From CBDFLD01 sp965249005 (GTDB lineage: Bacteria > Acidobacteriota > UBA6911): 64,000 nucleotides of DNA. This document shows, piece after piece, positions 55,548 to 63,080 of the stretch. How positions within the stretch are numbered: position 1 is the stretch's first letter; each line of letters begins with the position of its first letter. The notes below the pieces were generated by a model, which saw only the letters and a list, made by a program, of their open reading frames with translations, made no database searches and had not been told where the DNA came from. The position numbers were made by a program, and so were the translations under genes. Where the stretch lies: assembly GCA_965249005.1 (NCBI GenBank), contig CBDFLD010000020.1, positions 1 through 64,000 on the forward strand, read 5' to 3'.

Positions 55548-56699
55548 ATGAGAACTTATCCCAAATCTGCATCTATCCTGGAGAAAAACCGACGCTTCAT
55601 TCCGGGTGGCGTGGTTTCGGTCAATCGAGCGATCGAGCCCGAAATCGTCTTCGTGAAAGCGGAGGGCGCGTACCTGTGGGACGCAAGTGGAAACCGCCAC
55701 ATAGACTACCATGCCGCCTTCTCGCCGCACATCCTGGGTCACAATGACCCGAGCGTCAATGCAGCGGTGTCTCGTGCGCTGACCGAAGGATCGAGTCTCT
55801 ATGGTTCCGGCACGACATTGCCGGAAGGCCGGCTGGCCGAAATCCTCTGCACGCACATCGAACCGGTCGAGTCGGTCCAGCTTCTGAACACCGGAAGCGA
55901 GGCTACCTACGTGGCACTCCGAATTGCCCGGGCGGCTACCGGCCGGGATCATATTATCGTCATGCAAGGCGGATACAACGGCTGGCACAATGACGTCGCC
56001 TGTAACCTGACGACGCCGCTCAATGAGCTCGGACCGCGGCGATCGCCCGGGGAGTATCCCTTCATGGCTATCAGCGCAGGAATTCCCGAGGATCACCAGA
56101 AGCTGGTTCATTCTGTGAACTTCAACGATCTGGAGTCTGTCCAGTACGTGGCGGAGAAGTATCCGGTCGCGGCGTTGATCACGGAGCCCATTTTGCAAAA
56201 CATCGGTATCGTCCATCCTCAACCCGGCTATTTGCCGGCGTTGAGACGGCTGGCCGATCAGTTCGGGTTCACCCTAATTTTCGACGAGGTCAAGACCGGC
56301 TTCCGGCACGGAATGGGAGGCTATGCGGAGATAGCAGGAGTGAGCCCCGACCTGCTGGTTTACGGCAAGGCCCTCGCCAATGGTTATCCTATCGCCGTTC
56401 TGGGCGGCAAGAAGGATTTGATGGATCTAGTCGCTCACCCGGACACATCCAGGCGTGTGCTTCTGGCCGGAACTTATAATGCTCATCCTGTCCCGACAGC
56501 CGCCGCCATCGCGACCCTGGAAAAACTCCTGGCAAACGACGGAGAAGTTTACCTGCAGCTGGAAGAACTCGGGAAATCGAATCCAGCAAGGGTTGGAACG
56601 CGTCATCACGAAGTTGGGGGGCAAGCTCGGCCGGGAAGCGATCGTCGCCAGACAAGGATCGGCGTTTTGTCTCTACTTCATGGACCACGCCCCGCGTGA
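55548..56699 (+). CDS. Class III (GSA-like) aminotransferase, N-terminal main part
   Basis: This PLP-dependent enzyme resembles glutamate-1-semialdehyde aminomutase. It shows the cofactor-phosphate block LLNTGSEATYVALRIARA, the Asp in LIFDEVKTGFR and the Schiff-base Lys in VYGKALANGYPIAVLGG. Outside haem synthesis, relatives transaminate sugar or keto-acid compounds. The meaningful frame ends near 56571, after LEELG. A GGG run there (56571-56573) holds one base too many, and the C terminus continues in the next frame. The gene is divergent from the IclR regulator. Confidence 0.88.
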   Translation: MRTYPKSASILEKNRRFIPGGVVSVNRAIEPEIVFVKAEGAYLWDASGNRHIDYHAAFSPHILGHNDPSVNAAVSRALTEGSSLYGSGTTLPEGRLAEILCTHIEPVESVQLLNTGSEATYVALRIARAATGRDHIIVMQGGYNGWHNDVACNLTTPLNELGPRRSPGEYPFMAISAGIPEDHQKLVHSVNFNDLESVQYVAEKYPVAALITEPILQNIGIVHPQPGYLPALRRLADQFGFTLIFDEVKTGFRHGMGGYAEIAGVSPDLLVYGKALANGYPIAVLGGKKDLMDLVAHPDTSRRVLLAGTYNAHPVPTAAAIATLEKLLANDGEVYLQLEELGKSNPARVGTRHHEVGGQARPGSDRRQTRIGVLSLLHGPRPA

Positions 56700-56886
56700 T
56701 TGGCACGATCTGGCAAGCAATCATGACTTTGAACAGGACAATGACATGCGCCGGCAGATCATCGATATGGGGAGTTACTTCTTTCCCCAGGCAACCAAGC
56801 AGTGCTCCATTTCCTTTGCCCACCGCCCCGAGGACATCGATGAAACCATTGACCACGTGGAACGAGCGCTAGGGGTCACAGCTTGA
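56572..56886 (+). CDS. Class III aminotransferase, C-terminal part (after frameshift)
   Basis: This frame supplies the small-domain end of the enzyme: GNRIQQGLERVITKLGGKLG, GSAFCLYFMDHAPRDW, YFFPQATKQCSISFAHRPED and IDETIDHVERALGV. Its stop codon, TGA at 56884-56886, lies inside the left arm of the palindromic repeat. There is no start site of its own. Confidence 0.8.
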   Translation, partial: GNRIQQGLERVITKLGGKLGREAIVARQGSAFCLYFMDHAPRDWHDLASNHDFEQDNDMRRQIIDMGSYFFPQATKQCSISFAHRPEDIDETIDHVERALGVTA

Positions 56887-56966
56887 AAATTGAATTTTGC
56901 TTTTTTGACAAGGCGATCGTGGTTTGATCCCGAGAGCAAAATTTCAATTTTCAAGCTGTGACCCCT
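56871..56966. repeat. Long palindromic repeat, copy 2 (REP/MITE-like)
   Basis: Arms at 56871-56900 and 56936-56966 pair along their whole length apart from one extra base. They share the GGTCACAGCTTGAAAA core with the copy at 15708-15791, while the loop sequence differs. It lies between converging genes, provides the stop codon of the aminotransferase frame and could act as a two-way terminator. Confidence 0.85.
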
Positions 56967-56984
56967 ACTATTCCTTCGCGCCGC

Positions 56985-59747
56985 CTACCGGGGCTCATCG
57001 AATCCAAGCACGATTCGCGCATGACCGGTAAAATTCTCAACCCGCACACGCTCCGTCACCGGATCATAAGACCCGCCCTCGACCCAAGTCGCCCGGCGAC
57101 CGACCGGGTGGGGTAGCCTCACCTCGACGGTTTTCGGCTTTCGATCTGTCGCGCACTCGACTGTCGCCTCAATGCGGTTACTCTGGAGGTGAGATTCCAT
57201 CCCGAGATCGATGGGACCGAAGTAGCTTGCCACTCCTTTAAGTTTTATCTGCTTGCCGTCTTCGAAATATCGGCGTGGAACTCCCGGCAGCAGCTCGAGC
57301 CGGTCGCCGCGCTCCATGTAAAGCATCCACCGGGTACTCATGAGGAACCAGCCTTCTTCATGAGTCTTGTGGGGGCTGGCGCCGAAATGGTGCTCCCAGA
57401 AGGTGTATGTCTGGCGATCCGCCAGGCTGGCCATCGTGTTGTAATAGGCCTTGAGAAAGGCTTTTGCTTCTCCGCGCCTGAGGTGACTGACGGGATGGCG
57501 GCTGTAATAGGGCTGGCTGAAGACCACGTTACGATTCGTCATCAGCTCGTTGTGGGACTCGAGCAAAAACCTGGCGGCGGCCTCGGATGGATCCAGGACT
57601 TCCTGGAAGATCAGGTAAACGGGACCGAGCAGGGAGTCGCGCGTGGTCATGGTCCCGTGCGAGAACCAGTTGCCCCCTTCACCGAAAAGCATGACCGGAC
57701 CACGATATTCCACCCAGGGAGGTACGGTGGGGCACCAGGTACCGTTACCGAGGGGAATCACCGGCGACTTCCCCATCACGGCAAAGAGCGCGGTGCGGAT
57801 GTCCTCTTTGAGGCCTTCGGCCTCTGCCAGCCATCTTTCGGCCTCTCCTGAGTCGAGCTCACGGAGCATTTCTGCGGCCCGGCTGAGGCCCAAGTAAGCG
57901 TAGCCGTTGAGCATGAAGGAGCGGAAAGGGTCCTCGGGGTCCGCCGTCTTGCCCTCGATCATGCCGTAGCCTTTTCCTTTTAGTTCCTCGCGCCGGTTCC
58001 GCTCGCGTCCCCGCCTCAAATACTCGCAAGACTTGATCAATTTGGGAGCAACCTCGCGGAGCCATTCTGTATCGCGCGTGTAGCGATAGTGCTCGCCCAT
58101 ACTCCAGAGCACCGCACCGGTCTCCAGCATGTAATTCCCGAAGTTTTGAATCAGGCCGTCTTCGTGCTGCTTATCCAGGAAGTACATCAGAGCGCGACGA
58201 GCCACGTCATGCCAGCCCATGGAGTCCATGAACTGAACTATGGGCGAGCTTTCCGAGCCGATCGCATTATAGACACCGATGCTGGGCATGAGCGTGCCTT
58301 CCGGTTCCAGCCCATACGCGACCAGATCGAGGTGAAGGAGACCGGCGGCGAGCATTTCTTCGATACGTGTTTCGGGAACTTGGATCCTGGCGGCCTGGTT
58401 GAGCTTGTGACGCCAAAATTCCCGCACCTCTGCATGGCGTGCGGAGAAATTCTGGTCGGCGAGCTTCGCGGCTCGTTCCGTAGATATGGGACGGTGGGGA
58501 AGGAAGATCTCCAAGGTGGCGCTCTCGCCGGGCTCCAACAAGATAGCCACTTCCTCCTCCGAGAGTGGCTCTTGATTGAGCCGGGAGACCGCGAAGACTT
58601 TGTCCCTCTCGTACAGGCCAAAACCACGCTCAGGATCGAAAGAGTACTCCAGGCGCCACCGGCCCGACGGCCAAGCGGCCTGGAGAAGATCGAAGGAATA
58701 CTCCGGGGCCCGCCTGGTCGACGGCCAAGCGGTCTTGAAGAAGGCGTAGCGAGGGACCCGTGACGTATTGAGTGCGGTGGCCTGAAGATAGAGGACCGTC
58801 TCCTCCGGTTGGTTCAACTCGTCCTGCAGCAGCGATTCATAGAGTGCGTTCTGCTCCGGTGTGAACATGTGGCCGCGGCCATGGCCGTCCGCTACCAGAA
58901 AATGGGTGCCGCGAAGCGTGTCGGCGCGCAGCGGGCTCGATTCGAGCGTTACAAAGGCGGTGATCTCGTAGCGGATATCCTCATCAACCAGCCTTCCACG
59001 CAGAATCGGCAAAACACCTTCTTCCAGGCGGCGAGTAATGTCTTCGCGCGCCCCCCAGCCGCGACCCACCAGGAAGTTGTAGCGCGCCGGTGCGTCTTCT
59101 GCTTCGGGCAGCGAAGCTTCATACCCGTGGAACCGGGGTTGGATCCAATCTAGACGCTCGCTGACGCCGAAAATGCGCATATCCCGGCTCAGCCCGAGCC
59201 AGGTCTGGCAACGCAGGTCGCGGACGTGGGGGGCCGCCGTGTCGAAGGACTCCTCGGGCTCGCTCTCAATCTTCTGCAGCTTGGTTTGGAGGCCGGAAGC
59301 CTGGATGGCGGTGACTATTTCATCATACGAACGCGGGTCATCCGCCGTGGTCACTGCCACGCCATAAGCTGGAATGTAGATCGGGTAGGAGCGATTTACA
59401 TTAGCCAGAAAGAAGGAGAAGGGATCCCGCATCGTGGCTACCGTCACCAACGTGGACGCAGGCCCGTGCCCGGCGTCCGCGCCTAGGATTTGCACTTCGA
59501 GCGTGCATGGGCCCGGCTGGCCATATTGGAAGCGGCTCTTTCCGTGTGTTGCCCCCTGACCTCGCGACACTTTAATCCGGACAAGCCTTCCGCGATCCAC
59601 CTGGATCTGGCCCTGAGGCTGCCCGCCCTTCCAGCGGATCGAGATCTCCCGGATAAGACCCGATGATTGAGCGCGTGAGCATGGAGCCATAAAAAAGACA
59701 GCGGCGGTAAGAAAGAAAGCTTGCCGTACTAGCATTCTTGACTTCAT
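56985..59747 (-). CDS. Six-hairpin glycosidase-like protein, exported paralogue
   Basis: The 920-residue protein is the paralogue of the 883-residue protein at 42402-45053, with the same order of blocks (EYGV-type AYGVAVTTADDPRSY, WLGLSRDMRIFGVSERLDWI, IGSESSPIVQFMDSMGWHDV, DPEDPFRSFMLNGYAYLGLS, FLKAYYNTMASLADRQTYTF). It starts with a signal peptide (FFLTAAVFFMAPCSRAQ), so it acts outside the cytoplasm. An 18-residue segment is duplicated in the middle (AWPSTRRAPEYSFD and AWPSGRWRLEYSFD). The enzyme family is unnamed here. The two paralogues could act on the same glycan in different compartments. Confidence 0.78.
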   Translation of the reverse strand: MKSRMLVRQAFFLTAAVFFMAPCSRAQSSGLIREISIRWKGGQPQGQIQVDRGRLVRIKVSRGQGATHGKSRFQYGQPGPCTLEVQILGADAGHGPASTLVTVATMRDPFSFFLANVNRSYPIYIPAYGVAVTTADDPRSYDEIVTAIQASGLQTKLQKIESEPEESFDTAAPHVRDLRCQTWLGLSRDMRIFGVSERLDWIQPRFHGYEASLPEAEDAPARYNFLVGRGWGAREDITRRLEEGVLPILRGRLVDEDIRYEITAFVTLESSPLRADTLRGTHFLVADGHGRGHMFTPEQNALYESLLQDELNQPEETVLYLQATALNTSRVPRYAFFKTAWPSTRRAPEYSFDLLQAAWPSGRWRLEYSFDPERGFGLYERDKVFAVSRLNQEPLSEEEVAILLEPGESATLEIFLPHRPISTERAAKLADQNFSARHAEVREFWRHKLNQAARIQVPETRIEEMLAAGLLHLDLVAYGLEPEGTLMPSIGVYNAIGSESSPIVQFMDSMGWHDVARRALMYFLDKQHEDGLIQNFGNYMLETGAVLWSMGEHYRYTRDTEWLREVAPKLIKSCEYLRRGRERNRREELKGKGYGMIEGKTADPEDPFRSFMLNGYAYLGLSRAAEMLRELDSGEAERWLAEAEGLKEDIRTALFAVMGKSPVIPLGNGTWCPTVPPWVEYRGPVMLFGEGGNWFSHGTMTTRDSLLGPVYLIFQEVLDPSEAAARFLLESHNELMTNRNVVFSQPYYSRHPVSHLRRGEAKAFLKAYYNTMASLADRQTYTFWEHHFGASPHKTHEEGWFLMSTRWMLYMERGDRLELLPGVPRRYFEDGKQIKLKGVASYFGPIDLGMESHLQSNRIEATVECATDRKPKTVEVRLPHPVGRRATWVEGGSYDPVTERVRVENFTGHARIVLGFDEPR
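58634..58741. repeat. 54-bp in-frame tandem duplication inside the exported paralogue
   Basis: Units 58634-58687 and 58688-58741 agree at 41 of 54 bases. Eighteen codons are therefore repeated in frame. The 883-residue paralogue does not show the repeat. Confidence 0.8.
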
Positions 59748-59880
59748 AATCCGGAATCTCCGATTTCAACGTTGCCTTTGCGCAAGACCATACGCCGGTC
59801 ACTCACTTGTGGCAAGCTCACATTATCATGGACGGGAATGGGGGCCCGGGTGAGAAGAAACATAAGGTAGATGGCTTAGC

Positions 59881-60702
59881 ATGGAGAATTTCATTATGAC
59901 CGTAAAACGACCATTGCTGGAGCAGCTATTTTCACTAGAGGGTAAAGCTGCACTGATAACGGGATCTTCCAGTGGCATTGGGCAGGGACTTGCCTTTGGC
60001 TTGGCTGAGGCCGGGGCGGTTGTAGGCGTGCATGGCAGAGATCAGGAGCGAGTAACGCAGACATGCTCGATGATCGAAGAGGCAGGAGGGAAGGCGGCGG
60101 GGTTGATCACGGACATACGGGAAGTTGGGGACTGTCGCAAACTGATCGCCGATGCCCATGAAGCCATGGGAAGACTTGACATACTGATCAACTCTGCCGC
60201 CACAAACCGTCGAAAGCCCATTGCCGATGTGACCGAGGAGGACTTTGACACGATTACGGCGGTCAATCTTCGCAGCATCTACTTCCTCAGTCAGGCAGCG
60301 CACTCTATCATGTGCTCGCAAGGCGGCGGGAAGATCATCCATATCGGGTCTATCAATATCTTCCATGCGTTTGACACAGTTTCAGTCTATGGCTTGACAA
60401 AGGGAGGAATGGCTCAAGTAACGAAGGTAATGGCAGTTGAATGGGCAGATGACAACATCCAGGTGAATTGCATATCGCCGGGCTTCTTCCGAACTCCATT
60501 GACCGAGGTGCTTTGGGCTGACGAAAAGAAGGCGAGATGGCTCCGTGGCCATATTCCTGTCAGACGCGGAGGAGACCCAAGGGAGCTGTTAGGAACTGCT
60601 ATTTTGCTGGCATCCGATGCCTCGTCCTATATTACTGGAGAGAATATCGTAGTGGATGGCGGATTCATGGCTGGAGGTTCATGGAACCGGGATGAAACCT
60701 AG
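59881..60702 (+). CDS. SDR-family oxidoreductase
   Basis: This 273-residue classical short-chain dehydrogenase has the cofactor motif TGSSSGIGQG, the segment INSAAT in place of NNAG, and the catalytic Ser-Tyr-Lys in HIGSINIF and VYGLTKGG. The C-terminal block is ASSYITGENIVVDGG. Relatives act as gluconate 5-dehydrogenase or 2-deoxy-gluconate dehydrogenase. It precedes a sugar ABC permease gene, which fits a role in sugar-acid metabolism. An alternative start at 59896 is possible. Confidence 0.92.
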   Translation: MENFIMTVKRPLLEQLFSLEGKAALITGSSSGIGQGLAFGLAEAGAVVGVHGRDQERVTQTCSMIEEAGGKAAGLITDIREVGDCRKLIADAHEAMGRLDILINSAATNRRKPIADVTEEDFDTITAVNLRSIYFLSQAAHSIMCSQGGGKIIHIGSINIFHAFDTVSVYGLTKGGMAQVTKVMAVEWADDNIQVNCISPGFFRTPLTEVLWADEKKARWLRGHIPVRRGGDPRELLGTAILLASDASSYITGENIVVDGGFMAGGSWNRDET

Positions 60703-60763
60703 CTTCTATCACCGCTGTTGAGCATGGCAAAGAGAGTCTGCCCGGCATCTGCCCGGTATCTTC

Positions 60764-61720
60764 ATGGATAAGAATTCTTATAAGTCAACTATCTTGGAGC
60801 GACTAGGACCGAGCGCCGGAGTCATCATAGGATTCCTTCTCCTCATCTTGCTCGGCAGCATCACGTCTCCGAACTTTCTCTCGCAGCGAAATCTCACCAA
60901 CGTACTGCGTCAGAGTTCCATGCTCGGGATCGTGACCGTGGGCATGACCTTCGTCATCTTGACGGCCGGCATCGACCTCTCGGTGGGCATGACCCTCAGC
61001 CTCTATAGTGTAGTCGGTGCCATGCTTTTCGGAAGCGGAGAAGGTTACCCGTTGCTGGTGGTCCTGTTGGCTACGTTGACGCTGGGTGCCGCCGTTGGCG
61101 CGTTTAACGCCGCGATCATCATCTGGCGAGGCGTGGCCCCGTTCGTTGTTACCCTGGCAATGATGGCCATCGCCAGCGGAGCGGCCCTCACCATTTCCGG
61201 TGGCAAGCCCATCGGGGGGATCCAGGGAACCTATGCATGGTTGGGCGCAGGATCGCTGGGGCCTGTGCCCGTACCGGTCGTCATCATGATCGCAGCCTTT
61301 CTCGTCGGTGGATTCGTGCTGCGCTTCACCGCGTATGGACGCCAGGTCTATGCAGTCGGTGGCAACGAGGAGGCGGCACGCCTTTCCGGTATCCCGGTGA
61401 ATCGGGTAAAGCTCATTACCTATATGATCAGTAACGTGTCGGCTGCCTTGGGTGGCATTATCTTCAGCGCGCGGGTGACAGTGGGTGATCCATGGGCCGG
61501 TCGGGGCCTGGAACTCGACGCCATCGCCGCCGTCGTCCTTGGTGGCACCAGCCTGTTCGGAGGTGTGGGGAAGCTCTGGGGCACGTTCTTAGGAGCCCTC
61601 GTAATCTCGATGATCAACAACCTGCTGAACTTGTTGAACGTGTCCCCTTACATGCAGGGTATTGCCAAGGGACTGATCATTCTCGTCGCTGTCTCTCTCT
61701 ATAAGAGGCGGACGACTTAG
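60764..61720 (+). CDS. RbsC-type sugar ABC transporter permease
   Basis: This 318-residue inner-membrane permease of the ribose/xylose importer family has signature parts such as GMTFVILTAGIDLSVGM near residues 64-80, AVGGNEEAARLSGIPV near 205 and AVVLGGTSLFGGVGKLWGT near 255. It has about eight to ten membrane segments. The substrate-binding protein follows after a tandem-repeat spacer. No ATPase gene is found in the window, so the partner must be elsewhere. Confidence 0.93.
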   Translation: MDKNSYKSTILERLGPSAGVIIGFLLLILLGSITSPNFLSQRNLTNVLRQSSMLGIVTVGMTFVILTAGIDLSVGMTLSLYSVVGAMLFGSGEGYPLLVVLLATLTLGAAVGAFNAAIIIWRGVAPFVVTLAMMAIASGAALTISGGKPIGGIQGTYAWLGAGSLGPVPVPVVIMIAAFLVGGFVLRFTAYGRQVYAVGGNEEAARLSGIPVNRVKLITYMISNVSAALGGIIFSARVTVGDPWAGRGLELDAIAAVVLGGTSLFGGVGKLWGTFLGALVISMINNLLNLLNVSPYMQGIAKGLIILVAVSLYKRRTT

Positions 61721-61721
61721 C

Positions 61722-61822
61722 CGGCGACAGCCCGGTTTGGTGACAGCCCGGTTTGGTGACAGCCCGGTTTGGTGACAGCCCGGTTTGGTGACAGCCCGGT
61801 TGTAGGTGACAGCCCGGTTGTA
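61722..61822. repeat. 16/18-bp tandem repeat between permease and binding-protein genes
   Basis: Six units share GACAGCCCGGTT. The first is a variant, the next three are identical 16-mers (GGTGACAGCCCGGTTT), and the last two are identical 18-mers ending in GTA. The array lies two bases behind the permease stop and 24 bases before the start of the next gene. Confidence 0.88.
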
Positions 61823-61845
61823 GGTGAAGAGGGGGAATTGACACC

Positions 61846-62874
61846 GTGAAGCGAACGAAACAATTCAGCCGTCGGCAACTCATGGAGCACCTGGCCACCA
61901 CGGGAATCGCGGTGACCGTCGGAGCTTGTTCGCCGCAAGCGGTGCCCACCGCAGGTCGCAAGCCGACGGAATTTACCGCTAGACGCTGGACTATCGGTTT
62001 TAGTAATGCATCCGAAACCAACACGTGGCGTACGGCTCTCCGGGAAGCCATTGAGCAGGAAGTTGCCAAATACGAGAACATGGATCTCCTCGTCACCGAC
62101 GCCAACGACTCACCGGCCAAACAGGTGGCGGACCTCGAAGATCTGCTCGCCAAAGGGGTGGACGGGCTCATTATTGGCGCGGCGAACTTGTATGTGGCGG
62201 ACCCGATCCTGAACCAATGTGAGCGGGAAGGGATTTTTGCCGTTATTGTCGACCGCAAGGTAAACAGCGACAAGTACGCGACCTTTGTCTCGACCGACCA
62301 CAAACAGGGAGCGATTCAAGGCCTGAGCAAACTCATCGAATTGGTTTCGGGCAGAGGCAAGATCGCCATCGTCGAGGGCCTCCCGGGCGCCGGGCCGGCC
62401 GTGGAGAGGAACGCGGGCTACGATTCAGTCCTCCAGAAGCATCCGAATATCGAGACCGTCCGCCAGGCGGGTGATTGGTCGCGAGCCAGCGGGCAAAGGG
62501 TCACGGAAAACATCATCACCGCGCACCCGGATTTCGCCGGCATCCACTTTGACGGCGGGGAGATGGCCGTGGGAGGCATTCAGGCGCTGCGAGCCGCCGG
62601 GGTAACCGATGCCATGATGAGGTCCAACCGGCCTTGTCTCACATGGCTGGATGGGTACAACGGCGGCCTGAAAATGATCAAGGCTGGGCTCGGCAAGTAC
62701 GCCATCCTCCATCCACCTCGATTGCATGGCTCGCGGAGCGTCCAGTCTTTGATCAAGATCTTCAAAGGTGAAATGGTCCCCAAGCAGCAGCCCATTCCTC
62801 TGCAGGAAATCACGCCGGAGAATGTGGACCGCTATGTTGCAATGGACGAGCCCGATGACTACTGGACGATGTAG
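61846..62874 (+). CDS. Sugar ABC transporter substrate-binding lipoprotein (Tat-type signal)
   Basis: This 342-residue periplasmic-binding-protein type I belongs to the RbsB class. Twin arginines (FSRRQLMEHLATTGIAVTVG) precede the lipobox Cys, so it is probably Tat-exported and lipidated. Two lobes follow: WTIGFSNASETNTWRTALRE, VDGLIIGAANLYVADPIL, and later GRGKIAIVEGLPGAGPAVER. The GTG start at 61846 follows a GAGGGGG site. It works with the permease at 60764. Confidence 0.9.
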   Translation: MKRTKQFSRRQLMEHLATTGIAVTVGACSPQAVPTAGRKPTEFTARRWTIGFSNASETNTWRTALREAIEQEVAKYENMDLLVTDANDSPAKQVADLEDLLAKGVDGLIIGAANLYVADPILNQCEREGIFAVIVDRKVNSDKYATFVSTDHKQGAIQGLSKLIELVSGRGKIAIVEGLPGAGPAVERNAGYDSVLQKHPNIETVRQAGDWSRASGQRVTENIITAHPDFAGIHFDGGEMAVGGIQALRAAGVTDAMMRSNRPCLTWLDGYNGGLKMIKAGLGKYAILHPPRLHGSRSVQSLIKIFKGEMVPKQQPIPLQEITPENVDRYVAMDEPDDYWTM

Positions 62875-62888
62875 CCTACGGGAGGTCT

Positions 62889-63080
62889 CTATACCTTCTC
62901 TTGTTGCGCGGGTACCCAGTAGGTCCGGTAAAGTTGCTCACAATCCGGGCCGCAAAAAACCAGCCGTTGCGCCTCGATCTCCACAACCCAGAAGCGTTTT
63001 GGAATGAGCCTCCCGCAAAGACCACAATAGATCATTTTCTGCTCATACCACTGCGCGGCATTCTCCTCCCACTGGCTCAT
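62889..63080 (-). CDS. Small zinc-ribbon-like protein linked to hydantoinase B
   Basis: The 63-residue protein has two cysteine pairs, CGLC and CGPDC, about 26 residues apart, and is rich in Trp and Tyr. This suggests a single metal-binding knuckle. Its start overlaps the stop of the hydantoinase-type gene in an ATGA, so it is almost certainly co-translated. I do not know a named family for it; a role as a small third subunit, comparable in position to the gamma subunit of acetone carboxylase, is an inference. Confidence 0.65.
   Translation of the reverse strand: MSQWEENAAQWYEQKMIYCGLCGRLIPKRFWVVEIEAQRLVFCGPDCEQLYRTYWVPAQQEKV

Noticed and set aside
61722..61822. Tandem array considered as a CRISPR
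   Set aside because: Units are directly adjacent without unique spacers and no cas gene is nearby.
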